A stretch of DNA of 64,000 bases, taken from Bradyrhizobium roseum. GTDB lineage: Bacteria > Pseudomonadota > Alphaproteobacteria > Rhizobiales > Xanthobacteraceae. Location of the stretch: assembly GCF_030413175.1 (NCBI RefSeq), contig NZ_CP129212.1, positions 2,232,001 through 2,296,000 of the forward strand, read 5' to 3'. Shown here piece by piece: positions 33,560 through 42,770 of the stretch (the first letter of the stretch is position 1; each line of letters starts with the position of its first letter). The notes under the pieces are model-generated. The model did not search any database, was not told the DNA's origin, and was given only the letters and a program-made list of their open reading frames with translations. A program made the translations under genes and the position numbers.

Positions 33560-35656
33560 TCAGAGTGATTGCAGCGCTCGCAACGCATCCACGAGCCCCG
33601 CGCCCTGGAAGCTGCGCTCGCGGCCGAGATCGGTCGCCGTCCGTATCAGCACCTCCTTGATCCGCTTCGGGTGGCCGATGAGTTCGCGATGACGCGCCAT
33701 CAGCAGCGCGCAGACGCCGGACACGTGCGGAGCCGCCATCGAGGTGCCGTCCTTGACCAGCATCGTGTTTCCCGGTGCGGTCGAGCGGATCTTCTCGCCC
33801 GGCGCCACCAGGTCCGGTTTCATGCGCCCGTCGCCGGTCGGGCCGCGGCTGGAGAAATAGCTCACGCCATAGGTGTGCGGGTCGTTGCGATGGGTGGCGC
33901 CCACGGTGATCACATCCTCAGCATTGCCGGGATCGGTGATGCTGATGGCACGGTAGCCGGTGCCGAGCGTTTCCTTCTTCTCCTTCTTGTCGAAGCCCGA
34001 ATTGCCGGCTGCCGCCACCACCACAGTTCCGTTGGCGGACAGGCGGTTGCAGGCCTCGCAGATCGGCGTGCGGCCGCAGGCATGCGCGTCCACTACATGC
34101 GCGGTCGCCAGCGACAGGTTCACGCCATGGATGACCGGGCGTTCGGGGTCGCGATTGATCCACGAGATATAGTCGATCGCGGCAAGGATGGTGAATTCGT
34201 CATTCTCCGCGTCATCGTCGAACACCCGCAGGTCATAGAGCTGGATGTCAGGGCACACGCCCACGAACGGCGTCGTGTCGCCGGGAACACCCTTCGGCAG
34301 GTCGCCACCGAGAAGGCCCGCGACGTGGGTGCCGTGCGGATCCTTGGGCGCCTTGGCGTCGGTCGGCTTGAGGCGGATCAACGGCTCGATCAGCGTCCAG
34401 TCGAGCTCGCGTCCGTTGACGTTGCGGCGGCGAAGCGAATCCAGCGTCGTCTGGATGCGGAGGATCTTCTGCTGACGCGACAGGTCGCTCTCCCACGGGA
34501 TTTTCGCGATCAGTGCGGCCGCGTCGAAGTCCTCGGCCAACAGATCGCGCAGGCGCGTGAAATCGAGCGTGCGGATGACCCGGCTCTTCATGCTTTCGGG
34601 CGCTCCGGGCTTGGGCAGGAAGGCGTCATGCGTTGCGTCGATGCCGGTGTCCACTACGGCCCAGGTCAGGTCCCTGGTGCTGATTGAAAACAGGGTGATA
34701 GCGGCGTCGGCCTTCACGGTCTGGCTCGAGAGTCGCGCCGGTGACTTCAGCGTTCCGTGCAAGGATACGTTCGCCGGCGGAGCGGCTTGTGCGCGAACCA
34801 CCCGGTTGCGATGAATGGCCCAGATCAGGCTTTGCGCCTTCAGGGCGACGGCATCGCTCGGCGTTCGGTGGACTGCCGCGCGTTTGCCGATCCTGGACCA
34901 GAAGGTGCGCCGCGCCAGCGCGCTGTAGCTCTTCCAGAGCGGATTGAGCTTGGCGATGGTGGCGTCCGGCGTTGCCACCTCGCGCTGTCGCCTGTCATCG
35001 GGGTCCTCGTCGTCAACCTCCGATGCCGGTGCCAGCAGGGCGACAATGTCACGAATCTTGTCGTTCGCGTTTGCGGCCTCTCTGACGTCGCCGATGTAAC
35101 TGGTCACGGCGCTGAGCGCGACGAAGCGTAGATACTCGGTATCGTCGAATTCCAGCAATGCGTCTTTGACGCTCTTCTTCTGTTTTGTGAGCAGCATGTC
35201 TCCGAGCCTGGTCGGATCGCGATATTTCTCGTCGACACAGGTCCACCAATAGGTCTTCGGGATCAGATAAGTGAGCATCTCCTCGAAGGTGACGTCGATC
35301 GCCACCGCGCGGGTGGTCGCGGCCACCCGGTGCGGGCGCAGCAGCCTTTCCGATGCGTCGCGGCTTTTCAGCGGCTCCTGACCCCGCGGGCGGTTGAGGA
35401 TCGACCTGCGGATGCCTTCGGCGAGCAAGCCGCCGCCCCCCGCAGGCGTGCCGTCCTCGGCGGAGGTATCCTTCGGCACAACCAGCAGCGATACTCTGGT
35501 CTTCTCGAGGTCGCCGCGGCCCGCAAGCTTCAGGAAGCGGATCCAGACGTCGGGTTGAACCGGGCTGTCCTGGGTGAAGCGCCCCATGCCGAACGTCTCG
35601 AACACGAGTCGGCGAATTTCGTCGTCGGTCAGGAACTGATCGTTGGGCAAAGGCAT
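33560..35656 (-). CDS. S8 family serine protease (subtilase) with large N-terminal region
   Basis: This 698-residue protein has a complete subtilisin triad: D336 in AVVDTGID, H441 in HGTHVAG and S639 in GTSMAAPHVSG, with the oxyanion N552 in AAAGNSG. The first 325 residues are unassigned and not a typical secretion propeptide; no signal peptide is seen, so the protease may be intracellular. The segment between D336 and H441 is longer than usual (about 105 residues). It is followed by the MBL gene and is divergent from a three-TM protein gene. Control of the protease by its N-terminal region is inferred. Confidence 0.85.
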   Translation of the reverse strand: MPLPNDQFLTDDEIRRLVFETFGMGRFTQDSPVQPDVWIRFLKLAGRGDLEKTRVSLLVVPKDTSAEDGTPAGGGGLLAEGIRRSILNRPRGQEPLKSRDASERLLRPHRVAATTRAVAIDVTFEEMLTYLIPKTYWWTCVDEKYRDPTRLGDMLLTKQKKSVKDALLEFDDTEYLRFVALSAVTSYIGDVREAANANDKIRDIVALLAPASEVDDEDPDDRRQREVATPDATIAKLNPLWKSYSALARRTFWSRIGKRAAVHRTPSDAVALKAQSLIWAIHRNRVVRAQAAPPANVSLHGTLKSPARLSSQTVKADAAITLFSISTRDLTWAVVDTGIDATHDAFLPKPGAPESMKSRVIRTLDFTRLRDLLAEDFDAAALIAKIPWESDLSRQQKILRIQTTLDSLRRRNVNGRELDWTLIEPLIRLKPTDAKAPKDPHGTHVAGLLGGDLPKGVPGDTTPFVGVCPDIQLYDLRVFDDDAENDEFTILAAIDYISWINRDPERPVIHGVNLSLATAHVVDAHACGRTPICEACNRLSANGTVVVAAAGNSGFDKKEKKETLGTGYRAISITDPGNAEDVITVGATHRNDPHTYGVSYFSSRGPTGDGRMKPDLVAPGEKIRSTAPGNTMLVKDGTSMAAPHVSGVCALLMARHRELIGHPKRIKEVLIRTATDLGRERSFQGAGLVDALRALQSL

Positions 35657-35900
35657 GTCGCAGCCCGTATGAAAAAATCAACTGACGGCGAGTGGACCAG
35701 TCCGCTCGCCAAATAATGCGGCAATGAGACAACACTTGCCATAATTATGCAACTGATGATTGAATGAAAAGGATGGCCAGTCCGCAGCGACGCTTGCCCG
35801 GCGACGACGCTATCCAGGGACACGCCCGTGCGCGTTCCGACGACGTTGTCTCCGGGGGCGAGGGTGGTGCAGGGGCCGGACGGTCGAAACGGGGCATCGT

Positions 35901-36917
35901 ATGTTGGGTGCATTACGACTCGGGCAGGCTGCGATCTGCGTGCTAATCTTGCTGGCGTTCGTCGTGGCGCCGGCGCATTCGCAGGAGAACAAGCCGGTGG
36001 ACGTCGCGCCCGGCGGTGTCGTCATCCTCAAGCGCGAACTCGCGGGAAGCGTCACAAATGAAACCGCGGCGCGCGGGGGGATCGTCACCAAGACGTCGTC
36101 CGGTGCGCCGCCGCAAACGACGCTGATCTACATGCCACCAGCCGGCGCGCGAGAACTGGACGATATCGTCACCTACACGCTGAATGGCGTGGCGCAACCT
36201 CAGATCACGGTCAACGTGCGCCCGCTGGCGCCGACGCTCGATAGTGGGAAGCTTTACGACGCCTCGTTCAAGGCCCTGTTCGTGTTGTTCGTCTTGGCCG
36301 TGCTGGTTGAAAGCGGGTTGGCGCTGCTGTTTCGCTGGCGGCCGTTCCTCGACTACTTCGACTCCCGCAGCATGAATGCGCTGGTGGCGTTCCTGTTCTC
36401 GCTTCTGCTGGTACGGCTCTTCAATCTCGACATCTCCAGCCAGCTGATCAGCGTTTACACCGACAGCTCCTATACCTTCGACAGTTGGAAGGGTTGGCCC
36501 GGATCCCTCCTTACGGCGATGATAATCGCCGGCGGCAGCGCGGGCGTGAACCGGATCTTCCAGAATTTCGGCTTTCGTCCGACCAGTTCGCAGGAACAGC
36601 CGAAAAAGCCGGAGCTGGTCAAGACCGAGGCTTGGATCGCCGTTACGCTCTTGCGCGATAAGTCCAAGGGCAGCGTCGTCGTGCTAATCAACGATCAGGC
36701 CGTCGGAGCAATTTCCGGTTCGTCTCCCCGATATCGCTTTCTGCAGTACTTCGTCCGCAACAAGGGCAGGTTTCCGCAAACGGGCGGCTACTCGGTTCTC
36801 GCGGGCGCAGAGCATGAGATAACCGTCGAGGACGCCAACAATAAGCAGTTGAGCGCCAAGTGGGGGCCCTACAAGGTCGGCTCGCGCGCTATCATCGATG
36901 TCGAGTTGACGCTTTGA
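35901..36917 (+). CDS. Signal-peptide, Ig-like and three-TM membrane protein, hypothetical
   Basis: This 338-residue protein has a signal peptide (residues 1-27, ending APAHS), a periplasmic beta-rich domain (about 30-112) and three hydrophobic helices (about 125-147, 158-174 and 197-216). A cytoplasmic beta-rich C-terminal domain (about 230-338) has the form of a PEGA-like or similar small domain. The ATG at 35901 with GGGG upstream is chosen. It is divergent from the S8 protease gene with 244 bases between. The function is unknown; a membrane sensor or anchor for the protease pair is a possibility. Confidence 0.6.
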   Translation: MLGALRLGQAAICVLILLAFVVAPAHSQENKPVDVAPGGVVILKRELAGSVTNETAARGGIVTKTSSGAPPQTTLIYMPPAGARELDDIVTYTLNGVAQPQITVNVRPLAPTLDSGKLYDASFKALFVLFVLAVLVESGLALLFRWRPFLDYFDSRSMNALVAFLFSLLLVRLFNLDISSQLISVYTDSSYTFDSWKGWPGSLLTAMIIAGGSAGVNRIFQNFGFRPTSSQEQPKKPELVKTEAWIAVTLLRDKSKGSVVVLINDQAVGAISGSSPRYRFLQYFVRNKGRFPQTGGYSVLAGAEHEITVEDANNKQLSAKWGPYKVGSRAIIDVELTL

Positions 36918-37168
36918 AATTCCCGCCCGTTACGTTGCTTTGGTCACGTCAGCGAATAGAGCTGTTACACATGGCCGGTCGACGAAGCCCTGTCGGCCTA
37001 ACCCGAACGGACGTCCTGTACGCATCGCGCCACTGGGTTTCGCGTTGAGGTAAAAAAATACCTTCGACCTGTATATTCCGGCGTCCGCGACGGCCCCATC
37101 CTCATATGGGAATTTGAGAGTCAAGGCTGTTCTCCTGGTTTGGGTTAGGGGTTTGACGGTGGTAGGGC

Positions 37169-37318
37169 GGCGCGTGGAGCCATGCGTAGCGCAGCGCGCC
37201 GACCGGGCTCCGGGCGAGGATTGGCTTCCGAAGATTTCTGCAGCTCACTGCATCACCTCATATCCGGTCGGATCGTTAGATCCGGACCCACCTTCCGCAT
37301 GCTTGCGGCAAGGAAGCC
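37169..37318 (-). ncRNA. Structured non-coding flank of the IS110-family element, candidate bridge/seek RNA
   Basis: The 494-base gap 36918-37411 has no gene but contains several strong hairpins beside the transposase stop. GGCGCG (37169-37174) can pair with CGCGCC (37195-37200). A nine-pair stem with one bulge at 37266-37288 is closed by a GTTA loop. A second nine-pair bulged stem lies at 37291-37313 with a TGCT loop. GGCTTCC (37223-37229) can pair with GGAAGCC (37312-37318). IS1111-group members of IS110 carry their guide RNA downstream of the transposase, so this is the right place. RNA identity and strand are inferred. Confidence 0.45.
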
Positions 37319-37411
37319 TGGCTAGGATGAGACCCATCTACAAAACGACGTTTGAAGCCCTAGATGGCACGGTCATCATCCATCCCCGCACGGGCGCGGC
37401 GAGGTGTTGGT

Positions 37412-38560
37412 TTATGCCTTCATGATTGCCTGCTCCGGAATGAGGCCCGTGGTGAGGTAGCGCCACAGCGCCACGATCAGCTTGCGCGCCAGGGCGACGA
37501 TGGCGACGCGTTTGGCGCGCTTGCCGGCATTGGCGGTGCGGGTGCGGAACCAGCGGCTGAGCGCGCTGTCCGACTGATGGCGAAGCCACAGCCAGGCCAG
37601 CTCGATCGCCTTGTTGCGCGCCCGCGGGTTGCCAGCCTTGCTGATGCCTTGCTCGCGGTCGATGCCGCCGCTCTTCCAGGGGCTCGGCACCAATCCGCAG
37701 TAGCTGGCGACCTCGCGCCGGTTGCGGAAGTCCTTGTAGAACAGTTCGTTCACCAGCGTCGCGGTGAAGGCCGGGCCGAGCGCCTTGAGCCGCTGCAGGC
37801 TTGATCGCCGCTCCGCCATCGGAGGAGGAACGGGACAGGCCTGTGCAGTCTGTACCTGTTCCAACGCCGCAATCTGCTCGCGTACCATGGTCAGGCGCGC
37901 GTGTTCGCGCTTCACTTCGGCCAACGAATGAGGCGGCAACGGCTGCCCCTCCCAATCCCGCTGCTGCTCCAGAAAGCTGAGCCAGTCCCGTCGGCGCGGG
38001 TTGCCGACCGCCATGCCCGACAGACGCATCAGCGCCTTGATCCGGTTGGTATGGGCCGTCTGTTCCTTGACCAGACGATCCCGCTCCCGGCTCGCACGCC
38101 GGGCATCCTCGGCTTCCACGCTCGGGACGCGGACGATGCGGACCACCCGTGGCTCGCCCCGCAGATAGGCCATCAAGGTCCGCAGCATCAACTCGCCGTC
38201 GATCCGGTCCGTCTTCGCCCGCCGCGACCGCTGGTCCACGGCAATGCTGGCGGGATCAAAGACGTAGTTCGTGATGCCTGCCGTCAGCAGCAGCCGGTGC
38301 AGCCAAAAGCCATCATAGCCGTCCTCGTAGCAGCTCACGACGCGCGGCACAGACCCCAGCTTCTCGGCCGCCCGCGCCCTGATCTTCTCGATCAGGGCAA
38401 GCAACTCGACCTGATTGCCTCCCTCGAGCTTGTGGCGGGAGATCCGGTCACGAACCGGGCTGTGCAGCGTCACCAGCCAGGTCTTCTGACTTAGTTCGAT
38501 CGAAACGAAAATTGTGCCAATATGGTCCGCGGTGGGCGTGACTGCGGTCGATGCTTGCAT
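37412..38560 (-). CDS. IS110 family transposase
   Basis: This 382-residue transposase has an N-terminal RuvC-like DEDD domain: a VSIELSQ motif with Glu where Asp is usual, CYEDGYDGFWL, and KTDRIDGELMLR with the two later Asp. A helical middle leads to the C-terminal Tnp_20 domain, containing LKALGPAFTATLVNELFY, FRNRREVASYCGLVPSPW and GISKAGNPRARN with the catalytic Ser. It recombines the element with target DNA under RNA guidance in characterised relatives. It appears full length and intact. Confidence 0.9.
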   Translation of the reverse strand: MQASTAVTPTADHIGTIFVSIELSQKTWLVTLHSPVRDRISRHKLEGGNQVELLALIEKIRARAAEKLGSVPRVVSCYEDGYDGFWLHRLLLTAGITNYVFDPASIAVDQRSRRAKTDRIDGELMLRTLMAYLRGEPRVVRIVRVPSVEAEDARRASRERDRLVKEQTAHTNRIKALMRLSGMAVGNPRRRDWLSFLEQQRDWEGQPLPPHSLAEVKREHARLTMVREQIAALEQVQTAQACPVPPPMAERRSSLQRLKALGPAFTATLVNELFYKDFRNRREVASYCGLVPSPWKSGGIDREQGISKAGNPRARNKAIELAWLWLRHQSDSALSRWFRTRTANAGKRAKRVAIVALARKLIVALWRYLTTGLIPEQAIMKA

Positions 38561-38568
38561 CTGACTTC

Positions 38569-38647
38569 TCCGATGGTTCGAGTGTGCAAACCCAAACCTA
38601 TCGGAAAGGCCACGCTCACCGCCCCATGGAATCTACTTTGCATGGGG
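38569..38647. repeat. Two inverted repeats upstream of the IS110 transposase
   Basis: TCCGAT (38569-38574) and ATCGGA (38600-38605) form one inverted repeat. CCCCATG (38622-38628) and CATGGGG (38641-38647) form another with a 12-base loop. Both lie between the transposase start and the gspK stop, a span of only 117 bases, and may mark the element end or control transposase expression. Confidence 0.4.
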
Positions 38648-38677
38648 TTGTTTTCGATATTTGTGTCGGAAGCAATA

Positions 38678-39583
38678 TCAGCTTGCCGCCGCTTGGCGAA
38701 CCTGCAGGCAGGCGCGCAGCGCCGCTCGGGGCGGGTCCTGCCGCAGGCCCGATGGATCGATATCCCCGCGCCGCCACTCGCGAATGACGTAGGGCAGCCC
38801 GTTGCCGCCCTCCAGCGAGACCAGTGCCTCGCGGATGAAGCGCGTGCCGTCCGGGCTATCGATATCGGCGCGGATCGTCATGCTGCCGCCTGCGGGCACG
38901 CCCCGCTTGGTGGCGTTCGGCTTCGGCTCGAAATTGAGCAGCCGGCGCATGGAAGGAGAGGCGGCTTCCATGTCGGGCTCCGGCTTCCCGGATCGAACCG
39001 TGACGTGGCGAAGCGCCGCCCGGAACAGCCGCGGCGGCATGCCGTCGACCTGGTCCAGTTCCATGATGGTGGTGAAGCGTGCTGCGGCGGCCGGTGTGCC
39101 TTGTGTCTTCGGTTTGCGGAAGTCGACGATCTGCGCGGCGAGGCGGGTGCCTTGCGACGGATCGCCGGCGAGCGCGGTGAACAGGCGTGTCAGCGCGGCC
39201 GGGCTCGCCGTGTTGAGGTCGACCTTGCCGGTCTCTTCCTCGACCGTGATGGTGGCGCGTTCGCCGCCGGGCAGGCGGCAGCGCAACGGGAAGTTAACGG
39301 CCTGTTCGGGCGTCGCGGTCAGCGCCGCCGATATCGCCAGGTTGACGGCGCTCTCCGCCGCCATTTCGGCCGCGGTCACGGAGGCATAGTTGGACGAGGT
39401 CTTGGTGCGGTAGCGCGCGCCGACGATGACGGCCATGCCAAGCAGCGTAATCAGGCCCAGGGTCCAGATTACGGCGACCAGCGCGAAGCCTGACTGGCGG
39501 TTGTCGGCGCCGGGCAGGGGCGCTCCGTCCGGCCGGTCAACGGCTGGACACCGGTCCGTTCGTGCCTTTGGCCGCTGTGCCAC
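38678..39583 (-). CDS. gspK: Type II secretion minor pseudopilin GspK
   Basis: This 301-residue minor pseudopilin has the prepilin cleavage site G32|F33 followed by a hydrophobic helix (ALVAVIWTLGLITLLGM). It lacks Glu at position +5, as is normal for GspK. The large periplasmic domain contains VDLNTASPAALTRLFTAL, typical of T2SSK. It caps the pseudopilus tip with GspI and GspJ. The GTG at 39583 is chosen because GGGAAGG lies upstream; the frame runs on to 39721, into the divergent gspE. The last 20 or so residues, near the IS, may be altered. Confidence 0.8.
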   Translation of the reverse strand: MAQRPKARTDRCPAVDRPDGAPLPGADNRQSGFALVAVIWTLGLITLLGMAVIVGARYRTKTSSNYASVTAAEMAAESAVNLAISAALTATPEQAVNFPLRCRLPGGERATITVEEETGKVDLNTASPAALTRLFTALAGDPSQGTRLAAQIVDFRKPKTQGTPAAAARFTTIMELDQVDGMPPRLFRAALRHVTVRSGKPEPDMEAASPSMRRLLNFEPKPNATKRGVPAGGSMTIRADIDSPDGTRFIREALVSLEGGNGLPYVIREWRRGDIDPSGLRQDPPRAALRACLQVRQAAAS

Positions 39584-39714
39584 GTCGATATGCCTTCCCG
39601 GCGTCCTTGGCGGATGTTTACGCGGCAATGGCAAACAAAGCGTCAAAGCTTTGGTTAATAAAATCCTCCTAAGATTGCGCCGACGCAGATCCCGCGAAAC
39701 CATCGAGCGCGCGA

Positions 39715-41490
39715 ATGGCATTCGATATCCAGCAATTGTTGCGCCCGGCCGCGCCGCAAGGAGCGACGTTGCCGAAGCCGAGCGATGCCGGCTTCGCGCA
39801 GGCGTTTTCGGACCTGCTGCTCGGCAAGGATCTGATTGATCCGGCCGCGATCGGCCGGGCCCGGCGCGCGGCTGACGCGGCCTCCGAGCGTTTCGATCTC
39901 GTGCTGGTCAAGCTCGGCCTGATTTCCGAGGCTGACCTCTGTTTGGCTTACGCCACCTATTGCGGCCTGCCGCCGATCGAGGCGGCGGATTTGCCCGCGC
40001 GCCCTGTGCTGGCGGACCGCTTGCAGCTTTCCTTCCTCAAGACCAACCGGATCCTGCCGATCTCGTTTGACGGCAGGCGCCTCGTGATCGCGACCGCCGA
40101 TCCTTTCGCCGACGAGCCTGCGAAGGCCATCAGCTACATGCTCGACGTCCGCGTCGACCTTGCCGTGATCGCGCCGGCGGAAATCGAGCGGGCGTTGCGC
40201 ACGCTGTATCAGGACGCGGTGTCCGAGCCGCAATCCGAGGAATCCGACAGTCTCGCGCTCGCGGGCAGTGACGCCAGCGAGTTCGACGTCGAACGGTTGC
40301 GCGACATCGCCAACGAAGCCCCCGTCATCCGGCTGGTGAATCAGATCATCTCAAGGGCCGTCGAGCGTGGCGCATCCGACGTGCATATCGAACCCGGCCG
40401 CGATGCGGTCGCGGTTCGCTACCGCATCGACGGTTTCTTGCAGCAGGAACGGCTGGTGCCCGCGACGCTGCGGGCGGCGCTGACGACGCGCATGAAGATC
40501 ATGGCCAAGCTCGACATTGCCGAGCGGCGGTTGCCGCAGGACGGCCGCATCAAGACCGTGGTTCGCGGCGTCGAGATCGATATCCGCGTCTCCACGCTGC
40601 CGACGGTGTTCGGCGAAAGCGTCGTGTTGCGAATTCTCGACCGCACGCGCGTCGAACTCGACTTCACCAAACTGGGTCTCGACGGGGGGACGCAAGCAAG
40701 CCTGCAGCGGCTGATGGCGCTTCCGAACGGCATCATTCTGGTCACCGGCCCGACCGGCAGCGGCAAGACCACGACGCTCTACACGGCCTTGAAGGACCTC
40801 AACCGGCCCGAACTGAAACTGTTCACCGTCGAAGACCCGATCGAGTATCAGCTCTCCGGGATCAACCAGATCCAGGTCCAGCCGCAGATCGGCCTCGACT
40901 TTCCGATGGCGCTGCGATCGATCCTGCGCCAGGACCCTGACATCGTCATGATCGGCGAAATCCGCGACCTGGAGACCGCGCGGATCGCGATCCAGGCGGC
41001 GCTGACCGGCCATCTGGTGTTCTCGACCCTGCATACCAACAGCGCGATTGCCGCGATCACGCGCCTGATCGACATCGGGCTGGAACGCTACCTGCTCGCA
41101 TCCACGATCGCGGGCGTGATGGCGCAGCGCCTGGTCAGAAAGCTGTGCTCCGTATGCGCGCGACCGCACAGCGCCGGCGAGCGCGCCCATGGCAAGCTCA
41201 AGATGGCGATCGCGGGCCATCCTGCGATCGACTGGTCGAATAGCCGCGGGCCGGTCGGCTGCGAAGCCTGCGGCCATACCGGCTATAGCGGCCGCACCAC
41301 GATCTCTGAATTGCTGGTTGTCGACGACGATATCCGCGAAACGATCGGCCGACGAAGCCAGGACCAGCGTGCGATCGAGCAGATCGCGCGCCAGTCAGGC
41401 TTCCACACGCTGTACGAGGATGGCCTGCTCAAGGTCGGGGCCGGCGAGACGTCGCTCGACGAAGTCCTTCGCGTCACCCGCGCGTCCTGA
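39715..41490 (+). CDS. gspE: Type II secretion ATPase GspE
   Basis: This 591-residue cytoplasmic ATPase has an N-terminal T2SSE domain (about residues 55-165) and Walker A G345-PTGSGK-T352. The Asp box, Walker B (RQDPDIVMIGEIRD) and the His box with TGHLVFSTLHTNSA follow. A C-terminal four-cysteine zinc site is formed by CSVC and CEAC. It powers pseudopilus assembly through GspF and GspL. It is the first gene of the forward T2SS operon and is divergent from gspK, with 131 bases for shared promoters. Confidence 0.93.
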   Translation: MAFDIQQLLRPAAPQGATLPKPSDAGFAQAFSDLLLGKDLIDPAAIGRARRAADAASERFDLVLVKLGLISEADLCLAYATYCGLPPIEAADLPARPVLADRLQLSFLKTNRILPISFDGRRLVIATADPFADEPAKAISYMLDVRVDLAVIAPAEIERALRTLYQDAVSEPQSEESDSLALAGSDASEFDVERLRDIANEAPVIRLVNQIISRAVERGASDVHIEPGRDAVAVRYRIDGFLQQERLVPATLRAALTTRMKIMAKLDIAERRLPQDGRIKTVVRGVEIDIRVSTLPTVFGESVVLRILDRTRVELDFTKLGLDGGTQASLQRLMALPNGIILVTGPTGSGKTTTLYTALKDLNRPELKLFTVEDPIEYQLSGINQIQVQPQIGLDFPMALRSILRQDPDIVMIGEIRDLETARIAIQAALTGHLVFSTLHTNSAIAAITRLIDIGLERYLLASTIAGVMAQRLVRKLCSVCARPHSAGERAHGKLKMAIAGHPAIDWSNSRGPVGCEACGHTGYSGRTTISELLVVDDDIRETIGRRSQDQRAIEQIARQSGFHTLYEDGLLKVGAGETSLDEVLRVTRAS

Positions 41491-41504
41491 AGGGAGCACG
41501 GTCC

Positions 41505-42770
41505 TTGGCAGTTTTTCAATACAAGGCCTACACGGCGCGCGGCGCGGTTACCGCGGGAACGATCGTTGCCGAAGGTCTCGAGGCCGCGATCGACGCGCTC
41601 TACGGTTCGGGGCTGACGCCGTTCGAGACGTATGGCGTGGCCGACCCGGTGACCGTGCGGTCGGGCCAGGAATTGGCCTCGCCGCGGCAAGCCGAGACGT
41701 CGATCTGGAAGCGCGAGCTCGTTCAATCGAGCCGCTTCAGCCTGAAGGAGCTGACGGCCTTCACGGTCGAACTGGCGTCGCTGACCAATTCCGGGCTGAC
41801 GCTCGATGCCGCCTTCCGGATCATCGCAGGACCGGGCGCATCGGCCAAAACCGTTCGCCTTGCCGAAGGACTTCTCAAGGACGTGCTGGCCGGGTTGCAG
41901 CTCTCCGAGGCGATGGCGCAGCGCGCCGACGTGTTTCCGTCGGACTACCGGGCGATCCTGGCCGCCGGCGAGGCCGGAGGCGTTACCGGGCAGGTGCTGA
42001 CCCAGATTGCCGAATTGCTCGGACGCCGGCTCGAGATCCGCAACAAGATCGCGTCGGCGCTCGTCTACCCGATGATCCTGATCGCGATGTCGCTGGTCTC
42101 GGTCGTCGTCATCGTGTTCGTGCTGATACCCAGCATTTCGCCGATCTTCGTCGATGCCGGCCTTCCGCTTCCAGGCATTCTGCATTTCTTCGAGGAAGTT
42201 CAGGAAAACTGGCTGATGGTGCTGCTGGCCACAGGTCTTTGCGGCGCTGCCGGCTTTGCACTGTGGGGCAAGGCCAGGCAAAATTTGGACGTCATGCTGG
42301 GCGCCGACCGCCTGAAATGCGCGTTGCCGGTGATCGGTCCGCTGATTCGAAACCGCGAGGCCGGCGGTTTTGCGCGGGCGCTCGGCACGCTGCTGGTGGC
42401 CAGGGTGCCCTTGATGTCGGCGATGCAGACCGCGCGCGCGCTGGTTACCAACCGCTATTTGAATGCGCTCTATGAGCGCGCCATCAGGCGGGTTCCGGAA
42501 GGCACGCCGCTGCATCGCGCGTTCGACGGCGACGGCCTGTTGCCGCCGGCATCGCTGCGCCTCGTCGCGGTCGGAGAAGAGTCCGGCCAGCTCGGTCCAA
42601 AACTCATCCAGGTCGCCGGCGTGATCGAGGCCGATTTGCAGCGGCGCATTGAGCGGATGGTCGGCCTGTTGACGCCGGCCCTGACGCTCGTCATCGGCGG
42701 CAGCATCGGCGGGCTCATCATGCATGTGATGAGCGCGGTGCTGTCGATCAACAATCTCGCCTTCCAATGA
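41505..42770 (+). CDS. gspF: Type II secretion inner membrane protein GspF
   Basis: This 421-residue protein has two copies of the T2SSF domain, each followed by membrane helices (for example VVVIVFVLIPSISPIFV and LTPALTLVIGGSIGGLIM). Family segments LREL.AFTVELASLTNSGLTLDAAF and RVPEGTPLH are present. It is the platform protein that couples GspE to the growing pseudopilus. The TTG start at 41505 follows AGGGAG at good distance, 14 bases after gspE. Its stop overlaps the start of gspH by four bases. Confidence 0.92.
   Translation: MAVFQYKAYTARGAVTAGTIVAEGLEAAIDALYGSGLTPFETYGVADPVTVRSGQELASPRQAETSIWKRELVQSSRFSLKELTAFTVELASLTNSGLTLDAAFRIIAGPGASAKTVRLAEGLLKDVLAGLQLSEAMAQRADVFPSDYRAILAAGEAGGVTGQVLTQIAELLGRRLEIRNKIASALVYPMILIAMSLVSVVVIVFVLIPSISPIFVDAGLPLPGILHFFEEVQENWLMVLLATGLCGAAGFALWGKARQNLDVMLGADRLKCALPVIGPLIRNREAGGFARALGTLLVARVPLMSAMQTARALVTNRYLNALYERAIRRVPEGTPLHRAFDGDGLLPPASLRLVAVGEESGQLGPKLIQVAGVIEADLQRRIERMVGLLTPALTLVIGGSIGGLIMHVMSAVLSINNLAFQ

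Larger units (their letters stand above)
37165..38650 (-). mobile_element. IS110-family insertion sequence (ends approximate)
   Basis: The element contains one transposase gene and a structured downstream flank. It sits between the accessory protease block and gspK. IS110-family elements make no target duplication and have no classic terminal inverted repeats, so the exact ends cannot be read by eye. The left limit given is the start of the structured region, and the right limit lies before gspK (38678). The long downstream and short upstream non-coding parts suggest the IS1111 group. Confidence 0.55.
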
